This document shows positions 57,227-63,488 of a DNA stretch of 64,000 nt, one piece after another. The translations under genes and the position numbers were made by a program. The stretch lies in contig PBUB01000009.1 of the NCBI GenBank assembly GCA_002729885.1, forward strand, positions 62,001 to 126,000. Direction: 5' to 3'. Within the stretch, counting starts at the first letter, position 1; each line of letters begins with the position of its first letter. Origin of the DNA: Spirochaetaceae bacterium (lineage in GTDB: Bacteria > Spirochaetota > Leptospiria > Leptospirales > Leptonemataceae). The notes beneath the pieces are model-generated. The model had not been told where the DNA came from. It worked only from the letters and a program-made list of their open reading frames with translations, and made no database searches.

Positions 57227-57473
57227 GATCATTGCAGGGCCGCGCCCACGCACCCCGGATACCGGGCTTTCGCCGGACCTGGGTATAGTAGAGAAAACCA
57301 GGCTGGATGCGAAGCGCCGGATGACAGCCAAACCAGGTGGAAATCGGACCAGAATCTGGCAGAAACTAGCCGTTGAAGCACATACCTATCTGGTAGCTAG
57401 CAATACTGAAATGATAGCAGGAATATCGGCGACTTAATGAAACTGAAACAAAGATATCGTAGAGGTAACTAAA
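57227..57473. other. Spacer between norQ and norD
   Basis: 247 bp with no supported gene, unusual inside an otherwise tight operon. It holds small inverted repeats (CCCGGATACCGGG near 57255-57267) and a short frame MKLKQRYRRGN ending just before the norD coding region. No DNR box was found. Confidence 0.45.
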
Positions 57474-59108
57474 CTGGAACTGGATCAAAAAATCTTTCAG
57501 AAGGTATGGAAGACCTTCTTTCGTTCCCCCGAGATCCAGGAACTGGAGCTGGAACGATTTCGCATTCTTGCCTGTCTTCTGGCGGGCTATTCCATCCAGG
57601 TATCCGTTTCCGGGGATGAAGGTGGATTCAGAGACGGAGAGATTCGACTGCCTTCTATTTCCTTTCTGGCAGCGCAGAGCAAAGCCCTGCGAAAGCAGCT
57701 ACGAAGGAGCGACGTAGATCCAGTGAATTCCCTTGCTGCGGATCTGTACCGTTTTAGAATTCTTCAGGCATGCATAGAATTGAAGCTATTTCCGGAAGAT
57801 CCATTTGTGCTGCGAAACCATTCAGAGAATGAAAGATCCTGTGTAGGCGAGCTGGAGAAGTTAGGATTGGCTCATTTGATCTCCGGTCATCGTTTGCCCG
57901 GCGAGGGGGCGATGAAACCTGAGAATGTGTCCGACGGGGATCCGCGAACAGGCCATCGTCAGACCGAGAAAAGCATTCATATGGATTCCTCTATAGACCG
58001 CGTTGAGGAAAACAAAAAGGAAATCCAGGACTACACTCTGAACCATAGCTTCGAAAAGATTGAGACTCTGGAAGAATTCAAAGGTAACTGGAGAGAGCTG
58101 GACGGGGCGGATCAAATTGAAGAAATGTCAGATGCTCTGGACGAGCTAAAATTCAATCAGGTGATTCGCACTGAAGAAAGTTCCGAAGGATATCTTAAAT
58201 CCGATCATGCCGGTTTTGCTTCAGAAATCATTGGCGAAACCAGGGGACCGCATCTGTATCCGGAATGGGATTATAAGAAAAGAGCCTTTCGAATAGATCA
58301 TTGCAGCGTCACGGAATCAAAGCCCGAGAAAGCCGGGGATGGAGCAGAGGCCGTTCTACAAAAAAACCATGGAACATTGCTAAAACTGAAACATGATCTG
58401 GATCGAATATTGAATCGATTTTCTCCGGAGCCACGGCAGGTACAGGGGGATGATATCGATCTGGACGCAGCGGTGGAATATCTGGTGGATCGTTCCATCG
58501 GACATACTCCATCCGAGAGATTGTACAGAAAAAGACGCAGAAATATGCGCGAAGTCGATCTATTGCTTTTGCTGGACAACAGTCTATCTACAGATTCCTA
58601 CAGAAATGGAATTCGAGTGCTGGATGCAGAAAGGGATGGAATGCTTCTATTCGGTGAGGCGCTGGCGGATGCCGGATTGCCATTTGCCTGCTACAGCTTC
58701 CATTCAAAGACAAGGCATAACTGTCAGGTAAGTAAGTTACATGATTTTGAAGACTCCTGGGCGGTATCCAGAAATCGTCTGATGGGTCTCGAACCCAGAG
58801 GCTATACCCGGATTGGTCCGGCGCTGAGACATGCTATATCGATTCTCTCGGAGCGATCTGCCAGGCATCGATGGATTGTTCTATTTACGGATGGGCATCC
58901 CAATGATTACGATCGGTATGAAGGCAGGTACGGACAGGAAGATGTGAGGCATGCTATCCAGGAAGCTGACGGTGAAGGAATAGGAGTCCATCTATTGTCC
59001 TTTGACCGTTCCCGGGATGTTTTCGGTTCTTTTACCAGGTCTGCCCTGAATCTAAGGCGGATGCCAGAGCTGCTCATGTCTTTTTACAGTCGTATAGCCG
59101 GCAATTGA
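57474..59108 (+). CDS. norD: NorD, VWA-domain NO reductase maturation protein (start uncertain)
   Basis: Partner of NorQ in NorB assembly. The C-terminal VWA domain has the MIDAS DNSLS in REVDLLLLLDNSLSTDSYRNGIR, the TRIGPALRHA Thr, and VLFTDGHPNDYDRYEGRYG, the NorD signature. The first canonical start is a GTG at 57723, but the same frame is open and protein-like for 83 more codons (LELDQKIFQKVWKTFF to DVDPVN) back to a CTG at 57474 with AGAGG seven bases upstream. No ATG, GTG or TTG lies in that extension. So a CTG start, or a missed base, is likely. 545 codons in total. Confidence 0.85.
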   Translation: MELDQKIFQKVWKTFFRSPEIQELELERFRILACLLAGYSIQVSVSGDEGGFRDGEIRLPSISFLAAQSKALRKQLRRSDVDPVNSLAADLYRFRILQACIELKLFPEDPFVLRNHSENERSCVGELEKLGLAHLISGHRLPGEGAMKPENVSDGDPRTGHRQTEKSIHMDSSIDRVEENKKEIQDYTLNHSFEKIETLEEFKGNWRELDGADQIEEMSDALDELKFNQVIRTEESSEGYLKSDHAGFASEIIGETRGPHLYPEWDYKKRAFRIDHCSVTESKPEKAGDGAEAVLQKNHGTLLKLKHDLDRILNRFSPEPRQVQGDDIDLDAAVEYLVDRSIGHTPSERLYRKRRRNMREVDLLLLLDNSLSTDSYRNGIRVLDAERDGMLLFGEALADAGLPFACYSFHSKTRHNCQVSKLHDFEDSWAVSRNRLMGLEPRGYTRIGPALRHAISILSERSARHRWIVLFTDGHPNDYDRYEGRYGQEDVRHAIQEADGEGIGVHLLSFDRSRDVFGSFTRSALNLRRMPELLMSFYSRIAGN

Positions 59109-59120
59109 ATTGAAAATGAA

Positions 59121-59768
59121 ATGCAACCGGCTGATGGTGACTATGTGCCGGAAAGCGAATTCTGGAATAGAGTACCTGAAAGTTGCCGTGATCGATTGCA
59201 AAGGGTGGCCCGACGACTAACCGTGGAAGCCGGGGAGACCGTGTTTCTACAGGGAGATCGATTTCGTGGACCTTATGTCATTGATAAAGGAATCTTCAAG
59301 ATCTATCAACTCAATGAGGCTGGCAAAGAAGCCATCTTAAACTTCTTTTTTCCAGGTTCTATTATTGCTGCCCTGCCAATGCTAAAGACGATGCCGGTGT
59401 ATCCTGCATCCTGTGAGGCGGTCCGGGACGGTGCGGTAATCTACATACCGGTGGATGAATGTGTTTCGCTTATGCAGAAGCATCCGGAATTGAAGCAATG
59501 CTTTCAGGAAGACTTCGTTTCGAACGCCGAATTCTTCAAAAATAAGACGACCCTATTAATGCTGCATACCACGGAAGAGAGAGTGATCTTTTTTCTGGAA
59601 GCTCTGGGAGCGGCGGATCGGGAAGTCTACTTGAACATCCCTAAAAATCAGGTGGCTCTGTATCTTGGTGTATCTGCGGAAGCCTTCAGCCGGGCTTTTA
59701 CTGCGCTTAAGAAGCAGGGACGCATTACAGAAAACGACGGCTACGTGCGCCTCCTGGAACCGCAATAA
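59121..59768 (+). CDS. dnr: Crp/Fnr-family NO-responsive regulator (DNR-like)
   Basis: Transcription activator of 215 aa with a cyclic-nucleotide-type sensor domain and a C-terminal helix-turn-helix (IPKNQVALYLGVSAEAFSRAFTALKKQGRI). The recognition helix keeps the Glu, Ser and Arg (AEAFSRAF) by which FNR-type proteins read TTGAT half-sites. The FNR iron-sulfur Cys set is missing from the N-terminus, fitting the heme-dependent DNR/NnrR branch that senses NO. It is the last gene of norCBQD-dnr, 12 bp after norD, so it is probably autoregulated through the norC box. Confidence 0.88.
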   Translation: MQPADGDYVPESEFWNRVPESCRDRLQRVARRLTVEAGETVFLQGDRFRGPYVIDKGIFKIYQLNEAGKEAILNFFFPGSIIAALPMLKTMPVYPASCEAVRDGAVIYIPVDECVSLMQKHPELKQCFQEDFVSNAEFFKNKTTLLMLHTTEERVIFFLEALGAADREVYLNIPKNQVALYLGVSAEAFSRAFTALKKQGRITENDGYVRLLEPQ

Positions 59769-59772
59769 CCCT

Positions 59773-59797
59773 GGCAGTACTGCCTTTTCTTTTTTCT
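59773..59797 (+). terminator. Possible terminator of norCBQD-dnr
   Basis: GGCA-GTAC-TGCC forms a short stem with a four-base loop and is followed by TTTTCTTTTTT, just after the dnr stop. The stem is only 4-5 bp, so strength is doubtful. Confidence 0.5.
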
Positions 59798-59846
59798 GGA
59801 CGAGCATCGAATCGTCTCTTAAACATTTCTGAAAAATCACCGGTCC

Positions 59847-59860
59847 TTGATCTGTAGCAA
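59847..59860 (+). promoter_or_regulatory. DNR box (one mismatch) and promoter of norEF
   Basis: TTGATCTGTAGCAA differs from the perfect box at one base. A -10 TATATT (59883-59888) follows after exactly 22 nt, as at norC, putting the start near 59895. Confidence 0.65.
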
Positions 59861-59890
59861 CGTCCTGCAGCGTATGATCGGCTATATTTA

Positions 59891-59914
59891 AGAATATTAT
59901 CCGGATAATATTCT
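59891..59914. promoter_or_regulatory. 24-bp perfect palindrome at the predicted norE start site
   Basis: Two perfect 12-bp arms (AGAATATTATCC and its complement) with no spacer, centred about 8 bp after the predicted transcription start and 42 bp before the norE ATG. The position suits a repressor operator. It only partly resembles the NsrR half-site found at nsrR. Confidence 0.55.
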
Positions 59915-59944
59915 CTGGAGAGCATCAAGAATAAAGGAGAGAAA

Positions 59945-60535
59945 ATGGAACAAAGACAACAGCAATTGTTCTACCCGCCAGGAGGGATCTTGATATGGAT
60001 GATCCTTTCCATTGAGTTACTTACTTTCATCCCGGCATTGATTGCATTTTTCGCCTATAGAAGTCAGGAAATAGATTTGTTCATTCGTTCATCCGGTCAT
60101 CTGAGTCTGGGAATCGGCACCATTAATACGGCCATTCTGATTGGCGGTGGCTGGCTGGTGGCAGAAGGGATTCGTAGACTTCGCCTGAATCAGAAGAGCC
60201 GTGCATCCAGAATGATATGGCTTGGAGCAGTTGCGGGTATTGCATTTCTTCTTTTAAAGGGTTTCGAGTATTATCAGAAACTGGATAGCGGCTATGGCCT
60301 GAACTACGACACATTCTTTACTATGTACTGGCTGATTACAGGTTTTCATTTCCTGCATGTGGTCGTAGGCACTGTATTACTGGCAATGGCTGCGAATGGA
60401 ATCCGAAAGGAGCGATACACGGCCACAGATCATGACGATGTAGAGACCATCGGGATATTCTGGCATATGTGCGATTTGATTTGGATTCTGGTCTTTCCAT
60501 CGCTCTATATTCTTTCGCGAGGAGGATTGCAATGA
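59945..60535 (+). CDS. norE: NorE, cytochrome c oxidase subunit III-like protein
   Basis: Membrane protein of 196 aa with about five helices, of the heme-copper oxidase subunit III family, supporting NO reductase activity. Typical segments: WMILSIELLTFIPALIAFFAYR, LLLKGFEYYQKLDSGYG and GFHFLHVVVGTVLLA. The last helix, VETIGIFWHMCDLIWILVFPSLYIL, matches the family's C-terminal helix. AAAGGAGAG precedes the ATG. The stop overlaps the norF ATG (ATGA). Confidence 0.9.
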   Translation: MEQRQQQLFYPPGGILIWMILSIELLTFIPALIAFFAYRSQEIDLFIRSSGHLSLGIGTINTAILIGGGWLVAEGIRRLRLNQKSRASRMIWLGAVAGIAFLLLKGFEYYQKLDSGYGLNYDTFFTMYWLITGFHFLHVVVGTVLLAMAANGIRKERYTATDHDDVETIGIFWHMCDLIWILVFPSLYILSRGGLQ

Positions 60536-60768
60536 ATCGATCTTACAATACCTTTGTATTTGTGGCACTTTTGATCTTGATAGCGGCGATGTACTTCTTC
60601 GCTGAATTCAGGGCAGCTTCCGTATGGCTCATTCTGGGAGTTAGTGCAATAAAGTTCGCACTGGTTTCTCTGGAATTCATGGAAGTGAGGAAAGCACATC
60701 CTTTATATGGAACCTGGCTACTGATTCTGTTCTTCTTTTTCGCTGGAGGACTATTATGGTTTTTATGA
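60532..60768 (+). CDS. norF: NorF, cytochrome c oxidase subunit IV-like protein
   Basis: 78-residue protein, three predicted helices (TFVFVALLILIAAMYFF, ASVWLILGVSAIKFALVSLEFMEV, GTWLLILFFFFAGGLLW), matching small prokaryotic subunit IV proteins found beside NorE. The longer open frame to 60469 lies inside norE; the ATG at 60532 overlaps the norE stop and has GAGGA upstream. Helps full NO-reductase activity in denitrifiers. Confidence 0.85.
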   Translation: MNRSYNTFVFVALLILIAAMYFFAEFRAASVWLILGVSAIKFALVSLEFMEVRKAHPLYGTWLLILFFFFAGGLLWFL

Positions 60769-60772
60769 TGAA

Positions 60773-60786
60773 TTGATCCAGATCAA
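60773..60786 (+). promoter_or_regulatory. FNR/DNR box after norF
   Basis: TTGATCCAGATCAA is a perfect TTGAT-N4-ATCAA box, five bp after the norF stop. A plausible -10 (TATATG, 60809-60814, or TATGAA just after) lies exactly 22 nt downstream, as at norC. No protein gene on the plus strand follows within range. Confidence 0.7.
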
Positions 60787-60822
60787 GGATCAAGTCCCGA
60801 GACCATGGTATATGAATAGCTC

Positions 60823-60968
60823 ATCAGTCAGATTGCATTTTCGCAGATTCAGCCAGATCCTGGGAAATCCTCCCACAGCGTCTGATTGATCTCGGGGATG
60901 CAGTCGCTACCTGCAAAGGAACTCGAACAAAGGGGATCTTGCCGGGGACCACCCGGCATTTTTTTTCC
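60823..60968 (+). ncRNA. Candidate DNR-activated small RNA
   Basis: The DNR box at 60773 and its -10 predict a start near 60822. An intrinsic terminator (GCCGGG/CCCGGC followed by eight T) ends at about 60968, giving an RNA of roughly 145 nt. No open frame with a credible ribosome-binding site lies inside; one ATG at 60898 would read through the terminator. The RNA contains an unpaired-looking TCCTCCCA stretch complementary to Shine-Dalgarno sequences. It resembles FnrS-type RNAs in layout only. Alternatively the box and terminator simply belong to norEF. Confidence 0.4.
60941..60968 (+). terminator. Intrinsic terminator downstream of norF and the DNR box
   Basis: A 6-bp GC stem (GCCGGG with CCCGGC) around GACCA is followed by A and eight T. 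Confidence 0.85.
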
Positions 60969-61069
60969 CATGGTGCCGACCATCCATCGAACGACCGCGC
61001 GGGGCCCTGGCTGGTGACAGCCACTTCTGAGGGGCTCCAGTCTAGGGACCAATCCTTCGCGCTCAGCGC

Positions 61070-61555
61070 CTACTTGAAGAATTCATGGTAACTCCCCAAA
61101 TAGCTGTTTAATTCCTGCACACGGTCCTGGCAGTTCTCAGTACAGTTCTCCAGGGCCTGGATCTTTTTTCGCAGCGGGCCCAGATAAGCATGAAGCTGCT
61201 GATGCTCAGGTCCTTTCATTGTGCACTGTTTGAGCAGAGTATTAAACTGACCATTCAACTCCTGGGCCAGAAGTGCAGGGGGCTTCGCATTCTCTGAGGC
61301 CATCCGCTGCATTTTGCGAATGGAGCCAGTAGTGGCCTGGTCTGCCTGCCATCGCTTGCCTTCGTTTAGTTGTAGCCCGGATTCTCTGGCATGGTGTCCG
61401 TCCTCTGGTCCTGCAATTCTCTCCGGATGATTCTCCCCATGGTTTTCGAAACCATGGGGCTCATGCTCTGTGCCACACCCAATTGCGAATGCAATGACTG
61501 CCAGAGCAATACTGGTTATTAATCCAGTTTTGGATGCCAGTTTAATTCCTTTCAT
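61070..61555 (-). CDS. Lipoprotein following nsrR, unknown function
   Basis: 161-residue predicted lipoprotein. The signal ends in ALAVIAFAIGCGTEHEPH (lipobox Cys), followed by a His-rich stretch (HEPHGFENHGENH) that might bind metal. The helical C-terminal domain contains LNEGKRWQADQATTGSIRKM and FNTLLKQCTMKGPEHQQLHAYL, a pattern I have seen in uncharacterised lipoproteins of Bacteroidetes. AGGAGATGAATCT precedes the ATG at 61555. It lies 68 bp after nsrR on the same strand and is likely in the NsrR-controlled transcript, so a role in nitrosative stress is plausible. Confidence 0.7.
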   Translation of the reverse strand: MKGIKLASKTGLITSIALAVIAFAIGCGTEHEPHGFENHGENHPERIAGPEDGHHARESGLQLNEGKRWQADQATTGSIRKMQRMASENAKPPALLAQELNGQFNTLLKQCTMKGPEHQQLHAYLGPLRKKIQALENCTENCQDRVQELNSYLGSYHEFFK

Positions 61556-61623
61556 AGATTCATCTCCTAAATTTAATCTGCATTTCTCTCCTGGTCTGTC
61601 ATGGAATTCAGGCCAGGGTTCCA

Positions 61624-62067
61624 CTAATGGCTCATACCCAGTAGCTGTCGCAAGCCTCGGCTCTCCTGGAGTAGATCCTTCAGGGTATATCCGTCCAGAA
61701 CCAATAAGAAGGCCGATAGGGCTTCCTGGAGAATACCTCGAAGTCGACAGGAAGGTTCTATCTGGCAGCGTTCCTTCGTGTCTTCCCCGGCAAAGCAGGG
61801 CACAATGGTCAGATTCTGTTCAGTACTGCGCACAACCTCTCCCAGGGATATTTCCTTTGGCGAACGGCTCAGGGTAAAACCTCCGGATTTTCCTCTTAGA
61901 TTTTGAAGAAAGCCCTGCTGGCCCAGAAACTGGACCACTCGCATCACATGATTTCTGGAAATGCCAAACTGATGAGAGACCTCGCCTACTGTAGATAGTT
62001 CCGGGGCCTTAAGCGAAGCATGGATCAAGATTCGCAGGGAATAATCGGAAAACGTGGTAAGCTGCAT
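61624..62067 (-). CDS. nsrR: NsrR-type Rrf2-family NO sensor and repressor
   Basis: 147-residue winged-helix regulator. The N-terminus MQLTTFSDYSLRILIHASL and the recognition region ISRNHVMRVVQFLGQQGFLQNLRGKSGGFTL match NsrR, and three Cys (PCFAG, KERCQI, PSCRLRG) can ligate the iron-sulfur cluster that NO destroys. The ATG at 62067 has GGAGG eight bases upstream; the nearer ATG at 62073 is too close to it. It is probably autoregulated by the palindrome at 62226-62262. IscR is a less likely alternative given the nor context. Confidence 0.88.
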   Translation of the reverse strand: MQLTTFSDYSLRILIHASLKAPELSTVGEVSHQFGISRNHVMRVVQFLGQQGFLQNLRGKSGGFTLSRSPKEISLGEVVRSTEQNLTIVPCFAGEDTKERCQIEPSCRLRGILQEALSAFLLVLDGYTLKDLLQESRGLRQLLGMSH

Positions 62068-62225
62068 TGTCATTTCCTCCAGTTCTGGCTGAGCCCTCAG
62101 AGATAATTCCAGGTGTTTCCGGATGCCACCAACAAATGCCATAACCGAACCAGATTGATGCCACCTGCCCGGTTGGCCCGGGCCATCCATAAAACGTGCA
62201 TCATCTATATAAAATGACTGGTCAG

Positions 62226-62262
62226 GCCCCATAAGATGTATATAATATACATCTTATGGGGC
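62226..62262. promoter_or_regulatory. 37-bp perfect palindrome, NsrR-like operator at the nsrR promoter
   Basis: Two perfect 18-bp arms about a central A. The core is AAGATGTATAT-A-ATATACATCTT in 11-1-11 spacing, very near the enteric NsrR consensus. On the minus strand a -35 TTGACT (62268-62263) and a -10 TTATAT (62245-62240), 17 bp apart, overlap it, so bound protein would block nsrR transcription. The strand also reads on from the hemerythrin gene. Confidence 0.75.
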
Positions 62263-62316
62263 AGTCAACGAAAAAGCCCGATTTGCAGGCATTTCCGGGG
62301 CCCGGTCTTTCTGACA

Positions 62317-62829
62317 TCAATAGCTTCCCGGAAAGGTCTGGTCCTCCAGCATGGGCCAGCTGCGAAAGAGAGTTTTGTTCTCCAGATCGGAGTGCTCCTG
62401 CAGTTCCGCACAAAAGGTCTCCAGTAAAACGTACAAACCGGACTCCGTTTTATTGGCACTTTCCCTGGCGATCTGGTCACGAAATGCCTGGAGAACTTTC
62501 AGATGCTTCATATGGGTGCGATGATCTTCGCGCATGTGATCACATGCAAGGCGAAGGGCCGGTTCAATCGCCTGGCTTGTATGTTCCAGTCTTGATAGAA
62601 TCAGAGGGAAAACCAGTCTTTCCTCCATGCGAAAATGAATTAACAGCTCATCCGACATATTCTCCAGAAACCGTGCCAGCGGATAGTTATGACTCTGAAC
62701 TGCCAGAGAGCGCAGGCCGGGAAGCAGGTTCTCCAGGAACCTCGAATGATCTCTGGAAAGTTTCGAGACCAGGTCAGGCATACTTTGTGGTTTTTGCTTT
62801 GATTTTTCGCTTTCCAGTTGCCATTCCAT
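62317..62829 (-). CDS. Hemerythrin-domain (RIC/YtfE-like) protein
   Basis: 170-residue di-iron four-helix protein. Histidine and acidic ligands appear in the right order: KLSRDHSRFLENL, ELLIHFRMEERLVFPLI, ACDHMREDHRTHMKHL and AELQEHSDLENKTLF, as in the di-iron domain of RIC/YtfE/ScdA, which repairs NO-damaged iron-sulfur clusters. The N-terminal ScdA domain with its CxxC is absent, so this is a short form. AGGA lies eight bases before the ATG. It is transcribed leftward from a DNR box shared with the DUF2249 gene. Confidence 0.85.
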   Translation of the reverse strand: MEWQLESEKSKQKPQSMPDLVSKLSRDHSRFLENLLPGLRSLAVQSHNYPLARFLENMSDELLIHFRMEERLVFPLILSRLEHTSQAIEPALRLACDHMREDHRTHMKHLKVLQAFRDQIARESANKTESGLYVLLETFCAELQEHSDLENKTLFRSWPMLEDQTFPGSY

Positions 62830-62898
62830 TTTTTGCTTCCTGCCTGCGATACTATATTCTGCGAAATCTAAAATTACCTCTTGAGCCTTATCCTGGCA

Positions 62899-62912
62899 TT
62901 GATCTGAATCAA
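62899..62912. promoter_or_regulatory. Bidirectional DNR box between the hemerythrin and DUF2249 genes
   Basis: TTGATCTGAATCAA is a perfect box. On the plus strand a TTAAAT -10 (62935-62940), and on the minus strand a TAATTT -10 (62876-62871), each lie exactly 22 nt away, so one dimer site could serve both genes in class II geometry. Confidence 0.75.
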
Positions 62913-63058
62913 GGCGCCGCCGTCAGAATATGGCTTAAATATTTGGAGAAGATCGCAAGGCTGGTGACCCGGGAGCAACCGAATACGCTTCGAACGCATC
63001 TCGAACCAGTGATCATTTAAAAAAGTGAACGAATAAAATTAAACAGAAGGAGATTGGC

Positions 63059-63328
63059 ATGAGCGAACAAAACATTCTGGACGTTACCGTTCTGGAACCG
63101 AGAGAAAAACATCCCACAATATTCAGTAGGTTTAACGAACTCAAGAAGGGAGAATCCTTTATTATCTACAATGACCACGACCCGCGGCCTCTATACTATC
63201 AGATGCAGGCCGAATTGCCCGATGCATTCGGATGGGAATATCTGGAGGAGGGGCCGCAGTTTTTTCAGGTGAAGATTACCCGTCTGGGAGAAGGTACACT
63301 TGGTTTCGGCGGCGGATGTTGTAGTTAA
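63059..63328 (+). CDS. DUF2249 domain protein
   Basis: 89-residue cytoplasmic protein with the DUF2249 pattern: LDVTVLEPREKHPTIFSRFNELKKGESFIIYNDHDPRPLYYQM, then GWEYLEEGPQFFQVKITR. The tail LGFGGGCCS ends in two adjacent Cys, a possible metal or redox site. Such proteins cluster with NO and anaerobic respiration genes, with no proven reaction. AAGGAG precedes the ATG by seven bases. The DNR box 146 bp upstream suggests control with the nor genes. Confidence 0.82.
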   Translation: MSEQNILDVTVLEPREKHPTIFSRFNELKKGESFIIYNDHDPRPLYYQMQAELPDAFGWEYLEEGPQFFQVKITRLGEGTLGFGGGCCS

Positions 63329-63488
63329 ATCAAATTCATGCTGGTAAAAGGTCAGCAGACAGATGGTGCTTATCGCCCATCCTCTGTTGATCCCACCGGT
63401 GAGAGATGTGGCCTTACGGAAATCTCGAGAATCAGGGGATCAGGTATTCAAAAAAGCCCGATCCATAGAACGGAACGAAGAGGGAAAG

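Noticed and set aside
60773-60786. DNR box acting on the minus strand
   Set aside because: On that strand it would point into norF and norE antisense; no minus-strand gene starts there.
62256-63020. 254-codon plus-strand frame
   Set aside because: It is mostly the reverse of the hemerythrin gene, whose di-iron motifs are clear, and it crosses the bidirectional DNR promoter.
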